Below are positions 9,091 to 18,494 of a stretch of 64,000 nt of DNA, one piece after another. Within the stretch, counting starts at the first letter, position 1, and every line of letters starts with the position of its first letter. The translations under genes were made by a program, and so were the position numbers. Source of the stretch: Methanobacterium_D sp040373355 (GTDB lineage: Archaea > Methanobacteriota > Methanobacteria > Methanobacteriales > Methanobacteriaceae); NCBI RefSeq assembly GCF_047495555.1, contig NZ_CP166866.1, forward strand, positions 806,001 to 870,000, in the 5' to 3' direction. The notes beneath the pieces were generated by a model. It saw only the letters and a list, made by a program, of their open reading frames with translations. It had not been told where the DNA came from and did no database searches.

Positions 9091-9639
9091 ATGGAAAGAA
9101 TTGAAGCCATAAAAACTATAGCAGAAAGTCTGGATGACGAATTAGTAATATGTAACATAGGTTTCCCTTCAAGAGAGCTTTACAGTGTTAAAGATTCTCC
9201 TACTCATTTTTACATGCTTGGATCAATGGGAATGGCATCATCAATTGGGCTTGGTCTTGCATTATCCACCAAAAGAAAAGTCGTTGTATTCGACGGTGAT
9301 GGTTCAGTTTTAATGAACATGGGAACTCTTGTAACCATTTTCAGCCAGGATCCGAAAAATATGATACTTGTTGTGTTTGATAATCAGTGCTATGGCTCTA
9401 CGGGATCGCAGTGTACATATACAACAAAGATTGATCTTCATGAAGTTGCGAAATCTGTTGGATTCAAAAATACATTCGTTTTTGAAGAAGAGATAGATTT
9501 TAAAAAAGCTTTAGATGCTGAAGGCCCTGTTTTTGTACACATGAAGGTTAAGCCCGGAAATGCGGATGTACCTGTAATTGAGATGGAACCAGAAGAGATA
9601 AAAGAGAGATTTATGGAAGAATTAATTAAGTCTGTATGA
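9091..9639 (+). CDS. comE: sulfopyruvate decarboxylase beta subunit
   Basis: ComE is the TPP-binding beta subunit (182 residues). The diphosphate-binding motif GDGS at 69-72 and the downstream N98 in DNQCYGSTG form the classic GDG-X-NN type metal/TPP site; GSMGMASSIGLGLAL precedes it. It is the partner of comD, 4 bases upstream. In some methanogens the two are fused; here they are separate. Confidence 0.95.
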   Translation: MERIEAIKTIAESLDDELVICNIGFPSRELYSVKDSPTHFYMLGSMGMASSIGLGLALSTKRKVVVFDGDGSVLMNMGTLVTIFSQDPKNMILVVFDNQCYGSTGSQCTYTTKIDLHEVAKSVGFKNTFVFEEEIDFKKALDAEGPVFVHMKVKPGNADVPVIEMEPEEIKERFMEELIKSV

Positions 9640-9843
9640 TTTAAATAATAGTATTCGATTTTATTATTTATTTTTGCTTTTAATATTTATGTATATTTTA
9701 TTTAAGATTAATTTTAATATTTAGAGAATTATAACAGATATAATTCATTTAAATATTTCATTTTTCGTTTATGGCAGGTAATATTAATATAGTTAAACTA
9801 GTTAATTAATATTATTTTATAAATAAGTTATCACGTGGTTTAA

Positions 9844-10760
9844 ATGTCATATATCGTCTGTGAAAAATGTGGAGGATACTACAAACACCAAGAGGGGGAA
9901 TCACCTGAAGATTTTGATAGCTGTCAATGTGGAGGTAAACTGAAGAATGTAAAATCCATTGAAAACATAGATGAACTGGATATAAATAAAGATATTTGCT
10001 CACGCTGTGGAACGGAAATATTTAATGTCTCTAAATTATGTGAACAATGCCAATCACATAAAAACCCCAAAAAACCTTGGTTAGCAGGGTCATTATCTCT
10101 TATTCTCCCAGGACTCGGTCATTTTTATGTAAGAAGTACCATTATAGGATTTATAGGACTCGGAGTGTTTATTTTGTGGTTATTCAATAACATTTATTAT
10201 CCTTATCATTATCCTTGGTCCTCATTCATTCCCAGCACATGGCAACTCATTATTTATGCTTCAATTGCAGGTCATGCATTTTGGACTGCAAAAAGGTTGA
10301 ATAGAAATATAATTAATGGGATAACAAGAATAAAAGCGTTTTTTTGCCCTGAATGTGGCTTTGAAGTGCTAAAACTGAAGAATATTGCATAAATTGTGGG
10401 AAAGACTTAAGAAATACCTTATTTTATGCATGTGGGGATATATCCATAATAAATGCATCGGATATAGAAATAACTAACGATCTATTAATAGAATATAAGA
10501 AAGGTATTTTTGGAAAGAAAAGATCAAGTAAAATCAATAAATTTGATCTCAATGAAATGGAGGATATATTAATTAATGATAGAATGATGCGGCTCTGTTC
10601 TCCATTTCCTTTTCCATATATAAGTCTTGAATTTGACTATGGTGACCATAGAAAAAATGTTTATATTCCTGAAAATTACGTAAACGATTTAATAGAAACA
10701 TTAAAGTATCTTAATGTTCCTTATGATGATCATTATCATTTTAGTAGTTTAAATGCATAA
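9844..10760 (+). pseudogene. zinc-ribbon membrane protein, frameshifted
   Basis: The first frame (9844-10392) encodes two N-terminal zinc-ribbon cysteine sets (VCEKCGGYY..CQCGG; CSRCGTEIF..CEQC), two or three membrane segments beginning SLSLILPGLGHFYV, then a third ribbon FFCPECGF, and stops. The other half of that ribbon, EEYCINCGKDLR, and about 115 further residues ending at 10760 lie in another frame. They align with the intact neighbour at 10863 (PESAENCQKCGKNL; KKGIFGKKRSSKI matching NNIFGKRSGKI). Loss of one A near 10364 (GAAAGT to GAAGT) would explain the break. It is either a recent pseudogene or a sequencing error. Confidence 0.8.
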
Positions 10761-10862
10761 AATATTCATTATTTATACATTATTAAATTAATGAAAGCTT
10801 ATTAATAAAATACCTTTATACAATATTCATATACACAACTTAAAACGCGAAATGTGAGTTTA

Positions 10863-11615
10863 ATGACTAAAAATCCATTATTTGCAGGAATTCTATCTCT
10901 TATAATCCCAGGACTGGGCTATATTTATGTAGGTAAAACTATTATAGGCTTAATAGTAATGATAATGTTTTTTACATTAAATATATTGGTCTATTATAGT
11001 TATTTAAATCATAGTATCTTTCCAGGTATTCCAGAATTAGCTTTTATAAACCTCTGGCCGTTTTTCTATTTTATCTGGATTCCTCTTGCCTATGATGTTT
11101 ATAGGACCGCTAAAAAAGGAAATAAAATAAAAAGCATGGGAAAACACAGTCAAAGTAATGAAAAAGTAAATAAAGAAACAAATTCTAAGTTAACATGTCC
11201 TGAATGTTATAATATAAACCCAGAAAGCGCTGAAAACTGTCAAAAATGCGGAAAAAATTTGAAAGAAATTCTATTTTTCTCAAAAGGGAAATTATCAGAT
11301 ATGCCTGATGTAGAAATGACTAAAAGATTCTTGATAGTATACAAGAATAATATTTTTGGAAAAAGATCAGGCAAAATTGATAAATACTATCTTAATAAGA
11401 TGGGAAAAGTAGAAATCAATGATAATATTCAATATGGGCTTTCACCACTACCCTTTAAATATGTAGCCCTGAATTTTAGTTATGGGGACAAAACAGATTA
11501 TTATAAGAGTAAAAAAACAGTTTATATTCGTGAAAAGGATATTTATGATTTAATAGGGGCTCTAAAAATCCGTAAGATTTCATTCATTGATAATTATCAT
11601 GTTGAACGAATTTAA
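10863..11615 (+). CDS. membrane protein with zinc ribbon and C-terminal domain of unknown function
   Basis: Function is not recognised. The 250 residues carry two or three N-terminal membrane segments (LFAGILSLIIPGLGYIYVGKTIIGL, of the TM2-like kind), a zinc ribbon (CPECYNIN..CQKCGKNL near 110-130) and a soluble C-terminal part of about 120 residues rich in beta-type sequence. The ATG at 10863 is preferred to the GTG at 10854 because GTGAG is then a well-placed ribosome binding site. It is a shorter paralogue of the broken gene upstream, lacking its N-terminal ribbons. Confidence 0.75.
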   Translation: MTKNPLFAGILSLIIPGLGYIYVGKTIIGLIVMIMFFTLNILVYYSYLNHSIFPGIPELAFINLWPFFYFIWIPLAYDVYRTAKKGNKIKSMGKHSQSNEKVNKETNSKLTCPECYNINPESAENCQKCGKNLKEILFFSKGKLSDMPDVEMTKRFLIVYKNNIFGKRSGKIDKYYLNKMGKVEINDNIQYGLSPLPFKYVALNFSYGDKTDYYKSKKTVYIREKDIYDLIGALKIRKISFIDNYHVERI

Positions 11616-11700
11616 TAAACGTATTTAAATTTGTATGTCTGAATGAAGAAGATTATTAAATTTTTAATTATTTACTTTAGAATCATTTAATTATGGTTCT

Positions 11701-11988
11701 TTATTTATGTCGTCTTTCAAATTCACTAAAAAGTTCATCTATATTAATGCCTTTATACGCAAGAAGTAGTAATGTGTGGAAAATAAGATCAGCAGATTCT
11801 TCAATAAGATTTTCATTATTTTTAGAAGCGATTATAACTTCGGCAGCTTCTTCACCGATTTTTTCAAGGATTTTATCTTCGGCTTTCTTTTTATCATCAG
11901 TCATTAATTTAGAGGTATAAGAATTAATGGGATTATCTCGTCTATCTTCTAGAACATTATAAATGTCTCTTATAATTTTATCTTTCAC
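11701..11988 (-). CDS. hisE: phosphoribosyl-ATP pyrophosphatase
   Basis: HisE hydrolyses phosphoribosyl-ATP to phosphoribosyl-AMP, the second step of histidine synthesis. The 95-residue all-alpha MazG-like sequence shows the metal-binding KIGEEAAEVIIA and EESADLIFHTLLLL motifs. The start is GTG with AGGAG upstream. It lies 16 bases after the CBS-ParB gene on the same strand; no other his gene is in view. Confidence 0.93.
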   Translation of the reverse strand: MKDKIIRDIYNVLEDRRDNPINSYTSKLMTDDKKKAEDKILEKIGEEAAEVIIASKNNENLIEESADLIFHTLLLLAYKGINIDELFSEFERRHK

Positions 11989-12004
11989 TCTCGGTCTCCT
12001 GAAG

Positions 12005-12808
12005 TTATTGTTTTCTTTTATTTTTTTCTTTTCTGAGTGTTCCAGTTATTGCTATTAGGGGGTGTTGAGCGTCATCAATTATTTCAATGTCACTGAGAGT
12101 ATAAATCCCTTCACTGTCAGCTGTTTTTTCAAGTCCTAATTTAATATCTTTTTCTAATTCAATTACATAAGAATCAATTTCTTTACACCCAAGATGAGAA
12201 GCAGCGACAGTTCTGTGATGTCCATCAACTAAAATATATCTATCTCCACTTTTAACTGTAATTGTAGGCTCTGCAAGGCCTCTTTTGAGTTCATAAGTTC
12301 TTCCTTGAAGTTCATCAGCATATATCTTATTTTGAGTTGGTCTCAGTTTTTCAGTAGGTACCTTACTGCGTAGAAGTTTAGATTTAACACCATAAAGCTG
12401 CTCTAATGTTTTCTTGAAATAATTAACTTTCATTGGGGTGGATCTTTCGATATGAGACCTCACAATATCAGTATTTGTAATTATACCTACTAATTGCTCT
12501 TCTTTATCTATAACTGGAAGTCTGGATATCCCCATTCTAAACATTACCCTTGCTGCATCGTTTATGGACATGTCCTGGTCTGCGACTACAATATCTGTTG
12601 ACATTATGTCTTTAACTGAGTGATCCCATGGTTTTAAGAGTAAATCGAATGCAGTTACCATTCCCATTACTTCGCCATTTACTTTGACTGGAAATCCGTC
12701 GTGACCTGTTGTTTTCATTAATTTAATTACTTCTTCATTTGGTGTTTCTGGAGTCACCGTAATTACTTTTTTTGTCATATAATGCTTTACAAGAGCTGAA
12801 CTACTCAT
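12005..12808 (-). CDS. two CBS domains fused to a ParB-like domain
   Basis: This 267-residue protein has two CBS motifs (residues about 8-60 and 68-120), which usually bind adenine nucleotides or SAM, followed by a ParB/sulfiredoxin-like domain with the VDGHHRTVAASHLG motif near 190-203. That motif can bind or cleave nucleoside triphosphates in the wider superfamily. The combination suggests a nucleotide-sensing regulator; the target is unknown. GGAGACTTCAA precedes the ATG. Confidence 0.8.
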   Translation of the reverse strand: MSSSALVKHYMTKKVITVTPETPNEEVIKLMKTTGHDGFPVKVNGEVMGMVTAFDLLLKPWDHSVKDIMSTDIVVADQDMSINDAARVMFRMGISRLPVIDKEEQLVGIITNTDIVRSHIERSTPMKVNYFKKTLEQLYGVKSKLLRSKVPTEKLRPTQNKIYADELQGRTYELKRGLAEPTITVKSGDRYILVDGHHRTVAASHLGCKEIDSYVIELEKDIKLGLEKTADSEGIYTLSDIEIIDDAQHPLIAITGTLRKEKNKRKQ

Positions 12809-13029
12809 TTGAAGTCTCCTAACTATTTTCAGATTATACTGTTACTACTTTTTACAGCATCTTTATTTAGCAAAAATTTATCTTTCTAGTGAGTTTTATG
12901 CTCTAATTGCCTGTAATGTAGTCCTTTAGAGCTGAACTAATAATCTAAATTTTCTCACTGTATAATTTATTAAATATAACGTATAAGACCTTATTAAGTC
13001 TGATTAAGCGTATTTGTCAATTATTGTGA

Positions 13030-13257
13030 TTATTTATTCCACAAAATTTTGTCATCATATTTTATTTTAATGATTCTATGGCATGGAATATTTGTCCCAT
13101 CATCTAATACCAAAAATCCACGTTCTGTATTAGTTATACGGTTACATTGGATATTTTTAAGGTTTCCAGGAGCACCTCTATGTATATAAGTAACACTACA
13201 TTTACTAAAATCCATTTCAGGATGCCATAGAACCATATCTAGAATATTTTTTGCCAT
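13030..13257 (-). CDS. UPF0248 / DUF504 small protein
   Basis: A 75-residue protein with the pattern of the UPF0248 family: VLWHPEMDFSKCSVTYIHRGAPGNLK, then an IPCHRIIKIKYDD tail. Related domains are proposed to recognise RNA ends. It stands alone, with 221 bases of plain AT-rich sequence between it and the CBS-ParB gene. Function in this organism is unknown. Confidence 0.75.
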   Translation of the reverse strand: MAKNILDMVLWHPEMDFSKCSVTYIHRGAPGNLKNIQCNRITNTERGFLVLDDGTNIPCHRIIKIKYDDKILWNK

Positions 13258-13379
13258 AAGTTTGATCTTTAAATTTTTTATTAATTATAATTGGATATTA
13301 AGTAGATGTAAATATCAATCCTAAATATTTTATTATTATTTAATCTGTTAAAAGTGATTTAAAAATTTATGTTTCAAAT

Positions 13380-13404
13380 AAAAAAAAAGAGATAAGGAAA
13401 AACT
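13380..13404 (-). terminator. poly-U terminator after gatB
   Basis: Reading on the minus strand, the gatB stop is followed about 16 bases later by nine consecutive T (13388-13380), the usual archaeal oligo-U stop signal. Confidence 0.55.
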
Positions 13405-14760
13405 TTATTCTGCTAAAGCTTCTTTCAAGAATTTTGAAGTTTCGCCAGGGTCAGCTTTACCTCTTGTAAGTCTCATAACTTGTCCTATTAAGAAGTTCAT
13501 AGCTCCTTTTTTACCCTCATGATAATCAGAAACAGCTTGAGGATTATCTTCAATAGCTTGTTTAACAGCTTTTAGGACACTTTCCTTGTCACTTACGCCT
13601 GTTAATCCCATTTCTTCCGCGATTTCAGAAGGGGATTTGCTATTTTTAGGCATCTTTTCAATTATTTTCTTTGCAGCTTTTGGGGTTACTTTCTTATCAG
13701 TTATCATTTGAAGTAGTTCAATGATACTTCCTGTTTTTATCTCACTTTCTTCAAAACTAATTTTATTGTAATTTAGAACACGTTTAAGTTCATCTCTCAT
13801 CCATACTGCTGCAAAAGAAGGATCTATTTCTTCTGCCACTTCTTCAAATACATCTGCAAGTGCAAGTTCTGAAGTCATGACTTTTGCATATTCTTCTTCA
13901 ATGTTGTACTGTTCCATAAATCGCTCTGCTTTTATGTGAGGGGGTTCAGGCATTTCTTCCCTTATACCTTCAATCTGTTCTTCTTCTGCTATCATTGGTG
14001 GAAGGTCAGGATCAGGTATGTATCTGTAATCATCTGCTTCTTCTTTAAGACGCATTGGGACAGTAATCATTTGTGACTCGAGAAAGGCACGTGTTTCCTG
14101 TTTTATTTCTACTCCACGTCTAATCAGATTTTTTTGTCTAACTATTTCGTATTTGAGGGCCTTGTATGCTCCTTTTATAGAGTTAACGTTTTTAATTTCA
14201 GCCCTTTTCCCTCCTTCAAGGGATATATTCACATCTGCCCTCATGGTTCCTTCACCACGAGCACTTCCGCTGTATTCTAAAACCCTTATAAGCTCTCTTA
14301 GGAACTTTCTAGCTTCTTCAGGGGATGTCATATCTGGTTCGGTTACAATTTCAATTAATGGAATTCCAGATCGGTTAAAATCAACTACACCTAAGTCTGG
14401 TTTATATTGACCCGGATCTTCTTCAATGTGAACTTCTCTGATTCTGATACCATTAAGATTACCTTCATATCCTATAGGGATGGAAGTTCGTTGGTAACCA
14501 GATGAAAGATCCGGATAATCATAATGTTTCCTCATGAAGTAAGTCTCATCTTCTGCTATCTTACATCCAAGCATTAGGGCTATCTTGATTGCACCATTCA
14601 TTGCATCTTCGTTTGGTGGATAGGGCTTTGCTCCCGGTTGGTTTAAGCATACAAAACAAATGTTTGAATTTGCAGGAGCATCCTGGTAATTAGTACGGCA
14701 GTCACAGAAAAGTTTAGAATCGGTGTCAAGCTGAACGTGAATTTCAAGTCCGCATTTCAT
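13405..14760 (-). CDS. gatB: Asp-tRNA(Asn)/Glu-tRNA(Gln) amidotransferase subunit B
   Basis: GatB binds the misacylated tRNA and performs the phosphorylation step of tRNA-dependent Asn/Gln formation with GatA and GatC. The 451-residue protein starts MKCGLEIHVQLDT and contains the YDYPDLSSGYQRT and DFNRSGIPLIEIVTEPD signatures, with a C-terminal YqeY-like helical tail ending in GKADPGETSKFLKEAL. The ATG at 14760 follows GGAGGAATTACTATTAAG; a longer frame to 14820 has no binding site. gatA and gatC are not in the window. Confidence 0.97.
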   Translation of the reverse strand: MKCGLEIHVQLDTDSKLFCDCRTNYQDAPANSNICFVCLNQPGAKPYPPNEDAMNGAIKIALMLGCKIAEDETYFMRKHYDYPDLSSGYQRTSIPIGYEGNLNGIRIREVHIEEDPGQYKPDLGVVDFNRSGIPLIEIVTEPDMTSPEEARKFLRELIRVLEYSGSARGEGTMRADVNISLEGGKRAEIKNVNSIKGAYKALKYEIVRQKNLIRRGVEIKQETRAFLESQMITVPMRLKEEADDYRYIPDPDLPPMIAEEEQIEGIREEMPEPPHIKAERFMEQYNIEEEYAKVMTSELALADVFEEVAEEIDPSFAAVWMRDELKRVLNYNKISFEESEIKTGSIIELLQMITDKKVTPKAAKKIIEKMPKNSKSPSEIAEEMGLTGVSDKESVLKAVKQAIEDNPQAVSDYHEGKKGAMNFLIGQVMRLTRGKADPGETSKFLKEALAE

Positions 14761-14903
14761 CTTAATAGTAATTCCTCCTAAAAGTATCCTTAATAATTTG
14801 ATTATTATAATTTTTAACAAAATCTTTGAATAATTATAAACTACAAATATATTTTTAATTCATTAATTGTTTTATTTGATGCCCTTATCAATATATCGCA
14901 AAA

Positions 14904-15914
14904 TTATTTTTTTGATAAATTATTCTTTTTCAAACATTTATCAACATATCTTTTTATATATGGCTCAATATCAGGATTAATACTATCACTTTGTACTAAT
15001 CTGTCTGTATCAGTGAAAGTTCCAATTAATTCCCTTCCAGCCCAAAATACTTCTTCTTCAACTCTTTTCCCATAGCGAGTTCCAAACATTTTGAATAAAG
15101 GGAACTTGGTAAGGCCATTTGCTCCACTTAAAAGTAGAGGCCCAATATTAGCTAGATTATCTATCCATGTACCGGTAATTATTTTAAGCTGTGGGAATTT
15201 AATACGAGTTGCGGCAACAACTCCAGCATAATAGAGTGATGCGGGTTGTGGTTCATTTTCATAAATAGTTTCTTTATGGGGATTTAGAGAATAAAATGTA
15301 ACTCTGTCTATTCCAACATCTCTGATCATTTCATGCAGGTATTTTAAATCTTCAGGAGTTTCTCCAAGTCCTAAAATGATTGTTATGGCTTTTTGAAATC
15401 CTAATTCACCTGCAGTTTCAAGCATTTCTGTAATATCTTCTAAAGATTTACTTGGACAAATTTTGTCATGTAATTCAGGATTTGCAACTTCAACTGCTCC
15501 GGTAATCCCTGCAATTTCTTCGCCATAAGCTTCGATGTCTTTAGTAATTCCAACATTGAGCCATACCGGTTCTCCAGTTATCTGGTATATATTTTGGGAT
15601 ATATTTTTAATTTCAGGGGTTGAAAATGAGCCATAGCCTCCTGAGAGGAATTCAACTTTCCAATCAGTTCTTCTACAAAGCTCTGCTTCAGCTAAAATTG
15701 AATTTATATTACGTCTAGCTTTTTGGGGTTCCTTAATCTTTGGTTTTTGTGAAGACATGTAACAGAAAAGACAATCACCTTTATCGCACCACCATGAAAG
15801 GAAAATAGCTCTTTCTAATGTTATTTCGTTCCCATGTTCAGCCAGTGTAATTTTATTAGCTTTTTGCATTAAGTCAAGAGTTTCAAAGTTTTTGATCTTA
15901 TTTATGAGATTCAT
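14904..15914 (-). CDS. radical SAM protein, BioB-like, with CX4CX2C cluster motif
   Basis: A 336-residue radical SAM enzyme. The cluster motif is WWCDKGDCLFCYMSS, giving C-X4-C-X2-C instead of the usual C-X3-C-X2-C. Typical downstream parts are visible: EFLSGGYGSF (the GGE-like strand), ILGLGET (the GXIXGXXE-like motif) and YSLNPHK. Overall it resembles the BioB/HmdB/ThiH branch. Methanogens have several unassigned BioB-like enzymes, including HmdB-type cofactor enzymes. No partner gene is adjacent, so the product is not predicted. The ATG follows AGGTGAATT. Confidence 0.82.
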   Translation of the reverse strand: MNLINKIKNFETLDLMQKANKITLAEHGNEITLERAIFLSWWCDKGDCLFCYMSSQKPKIKEPQKARRNINSILAEAELCRRTDWKVEFLSGGYGSFSTPEIKNISQNIYQITGEPVWLNVGITKDIEAYGEEIAGITGAVEVANPELHDKICPSKSLEDITEMLETAGELGFQKAITIILGLGETPEDLKYLHEMIRDVGIDRVTFYSLNPHKETIYENEPQPASLYYAGVVAATRIKFPQLKIITGTWIDNLANIGPLLLSGANGLTKFPLFKMFGTRYGKRVEEEVFWAGRELIGTFTDTDRLVQSDSINPDIEPYIKRYVDKCLKKNNLSKK

Positions 15915-16102
15915 AATTCACCTTAAAATTTAGAAATGAGAAAATGTTTATACACTTTAATCATTTGAATAATAAATATTTTAAATGTTTAATGCTTATT
16001 TAATTTAGTTAATAAAAGAATAAAAGATATATATGTCGTAATAACAAAGTATATATGTTATAACGATGTAATGCTTGGTTATACTGTGGATTTGCAGTAT
16101 CC

Positions 16103-16251
16103 AAAACGTTTATATAGTATAATCACTAACTTAAAAAATACGTCACAAATGTGCTTATATTTTAAACTCTTGGAATGAAAATTTCAAGTTTATAATATCT
16201 TGCAAACCGCTAGCTAGTAGTTTGCATTATTTCAAAAACCTTTGGTTTTTG
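16103..16251 (+). promoter_or_regulatory. tRNA cluster promoter and hairpin-rich leader
   Basis: The 373-base gap between the radical SAM gene and tRNA-Asn has no gene. A TATA-like TTTATATA lies at 16109-16116 after AAAACG. Three consecutive hairpins follow: CTTGGAA/TTTCAAG (16169-16188, one G-T pair), TGCAAAC/GTTTGCA (16201-16207, 16220-16226) and CAAAAACC-TTT-GGTTTTTG (16233-16251). They may be a processed leader of the tRNA transcript or a small RNA. A second TATA-like stretch at 16189-16197 is an alternative promoter. Confidence 0.4.
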
Positions 16252-16287
16252 ATGTATCAAATGAAATGTTGAGCTTTGCTTGGCGTG

Positions 16288-16360
<73 letters not shown>

Positions 16361-16364
16361 CTGG

Positions 16365-16438
16365 GGGCCCATAGCTTAGCCAGGTAGAGCGCTCGGCTCA
16401 TAACCGAGCGGCCATGGGTTCGAATCCCATTGGGCCCA
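16365..16438 (+). tRNA. tRNA-Met (CAT), elongator type
   Basis: Cloverleaf of 74 bases: acceptor GGGCCCA with TGGGCCC, anticodon loop CTCATAA with CAT, discriminator A, no CCA. The anticodon stem is CTCGG/CCGAG and lacks the three G-C pairs of an initiator tRNA. A CAT anticodon could also be tRNA-Ile2 with a modified C34; elongator Met is the working call. It starts 4 bases after tRNA-Asn. Confidence 0.88.
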
Positions 16439-16469
16439 TTCCATATATTTATAAAAATTCATTTGCTAA

Positions 16470-16587
<118 letters not shown>

Positions 16588-16618
16588 TTCTTCTTATCTT
16601 ATATTCAACTCACAGCTA

Positions 16619-16702
16619 GCGGGGGTGCCCGAGCTGGCCAAAGGGGACGGGCTTAGGACCCGTTGGCGTAGGCCTACCAGGGTTCGAATCCCTGCTCCCG
16701 CA
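16619..16702 (+). tRNA. tRNA-Leu (TAG)
   Basis: Class II tRNA of 84 bases with a long variable arm. Acceptor GCGGGGG pairs with CTCCCGC (one G-T), anticodon stem ACGGG/CCCGT encloses CTTAGGA with TAG, T-loop TTCGAAT, discriminator A, no CCA. Confidence 0.96.
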
Positions 16703-16737
16703 CTCAGAAGCATTCCCCTTATGATTATTTATTCCCC

Positions 16738-16815
<78 letters not shown>

Positions 16816-16917
16816 TCTAATTTTTATATTTTAAAAATTATTTTTATTTCATTCTTGTGCTTTTAATCATTATATTTATTAACTTCAATTTCTAATCCTA
16901 ACTTGAGATGATTTTGT

Positions 16918-17220
16918 ATGCTTAAGATGGAAAGAACATGTAATTCTCTTAGATGTGATGTTTTACTCGAAAATAAGTTAATAGGGCACATGGAAGGAGT
17001 TAATCTTACTCAATGGTTTATAAAAAATAAATATATCTTTAAAGGTTCATTTGCTAAGTTTATAACTACTGATCCAGAAGATTGTCGTCCAGGGATAACT
17101 GTAGACATTATTTTTCCTGATAAAAACCTAATTGCCAGATCTGCTAGAGTTGAATGGATCAGGGCACCAGGTAAATACGGTACATTTCGTGCTGCTAAAA
17201 TGGAATATTATGAGATTTAA
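16918..17220 (+). CDS. hypothetical protein, faint PilZ-like beta pattern
   Basis: Not recognised with certainty. The 100-residue soluble protein alternates hydrophobic residues, with VDIIFPDKNLIARSARVEWIRA near 60-82 resembling the strands of a PilZ-type barrel. The usual RxxxR and D/NxSxxG c-di-GMP motifs are not clear, so ligand binding is not claimed. GAGATGAT lies 5 bases before the ATG. It is isolated between the tRNA cluster and hjc, with 258 plain bases after it. Confidence 0.6.
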   Translation: MLKMERTCNSLRCDVLLENKLIGHMEGVNLTQWFIKNKYIFKGSFAKFITTDPEDCRPGITVDIIFPDKNLIARSARVEWIRAPGKYGTFRAAKMEYYEI

Positions 17221-17478
17221 CTAATTTACATTTTAGTTTAATAAATATTCATAAAACTTCTTAAGACATTCAAAAATCATAGATGTTAGATGATTTTAAA
17301 GCTTTAAGGGCTTTTTATATCCATTTTATTGTTAAATATGTTATTCAGTTTTTCTTGTAAATACAGGGGATAATAAGCATATAATATCATGGATAAAAAC
17401 GTTAACTATCAAAGATTTTATATTGGATTAAATTATATTAGTTCTTAATTTTATTTTAAAGAAAATGATCTTGATAGT

Positions 17479-17889
17479 ATGAACAAAAAAGGCTCACGAG
17501 TAGAACGTGAATTAGTTAAAATGCTCTGGAATGCAGATTGTGCTGCAATGAGGGCACCCGCTTCGGGAGGAGCAACAAAAAAACCACTTCCAGATATCAT
17601 TGCAGGTAATGGGAAAATTTACCTGGCAATTGAAGTTAAATCAACCTCTGCAGAGCATATATACATTAATTCGGAAAAGATAATTGGTCTTAAAGAATTT
17701 TCAGAAATTTTTGGTGCAGAACCATATCTTGGTGCTAAATTCAAAAATAAAAAATGGCGTTTTGTTCATGTTGATGACCTTATTAAAACTAGAGGCGAAA
17801 ACTACAAGGTAGATGTAGATCTTGCATTTACCAAAGGATTAGAATTTGATGAATTAATAGGGAAAGATAAGCAAGTTAAATTGTTATAA
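17479..17889 (+). CDS. hjc: Holliday junction resolvase Hjc
   Basis: A 136-residue archaeal structure-specific endonuclease that cuts four-way DNA junctions during recombination and repair. The catalytic set of the PD-(D/E)XK fold is visible: E9 (RVERE), D39 (LPDII), E52 and K54 (AIEVKST), plus the conserved RAPASGG near 25-31. Length is typical. Monocistronic by spacing. Confidence 0.95.
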   Translation: MNKKGSRVERELVKMLWNADCAAMRAPASGGATKKPLPDIIAGNGKIYLAIEVKSTSAEHIYINSEKIIGLKEFSEIFGAEPYLGAKFKNKKWRFVHVDDLIKTRGENYKVDVDLAFTKGLEFDELIGKDKQVKLL

Positions 17890-17998
17890 ATTATTTATTT
17901 TGATATATTTAATCATTTAAGTTTTTAAAATTAGTTTTATTGTTTTTGATAATTTTATATAGATGTATGCTAATCTATGTCTTAGAGGAGGGATTTAA

Positions 17999-18475
17999 AC
18001 GAAAAAAATAGGAACCCTATTTATAATTGCAATCCTTGCACTTGTTGTTTTTACATCAGGGTGCACACAGCAAAATAATCAGACTGCTCAAAACAATACA
18101 ACTGAGCAGCAAAATACAACTCAGACTAAAGCAGTTGATTTAGTAGCTGTACAAAAAGGTCCTGAAACAGCTAAGAAGGGAATGAATGTGACAATTCAAT
18201 ATGAGATTACCAATAAAGGTAATGAAACATTATATAATGTTCAAGTTAACAGCCAACAATTTTCACAAGCTGCTGGAAACATAAATCCTGGAGAAACAAA
18301 AAGATACACAAGTTCACTGTACATACCAACAGATGCAGAAGTACAGGAAGATTATGGTGTCAATGCTACTGTTCCAAATCCATTCCCGATAGGTGGATTT
18401 AACGTTCAATTTAATGATGCCAGAGGAACCAAGCATACAGTAACTTCTAACCCAATTGAAATAAAATTAGCATAA
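17999..18475 (+). CDS. small lipoprotein, apparent ACG start
   Basis: In frame upstream of the first ATG (18182) lies a complete lipoprotein signal: KK, a hydrophobic core and TSGCTQQ, then an Asn/Gln/Thr-rich linker and a beta-sandwich-like domain (MNVTIQYEITNKGNETLYNV) of the CARDB/DUF11 kind. AGAGGAGGG (17983-17991) precedes the codon ACG at 17999 at ideal distance, and a TAA sits directly before it, so translation should begin at ACG, or an ATG mutated to ACG. Product about 158 residues, likely anchored outside the cell. The ligand is unknown. Confidence 0.7.
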   Translation, partial: TKKIGTLFIIAILALVVFTSGCTQQNNQTAQNNTTEQQNTTQTKAVDLVAVQKGPETAKKGMNVTIQYEITNKGNETLYNVQVNSQQFSQAAGNINPGETKRYTSSLYIPTDAEVQEDYGVNATVPNPFPIGGFNVQFNDARGTKHTVTSNPIEIKLA

Positions 18476-18494
18476 TTCATGTGTATTTAATTTT

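Noticed and set aside
16365..16438. Initiator tRNA-Met
   Set aside because: The anticodon stem lacks the three consecutive G-C pairs expected of an initiator.
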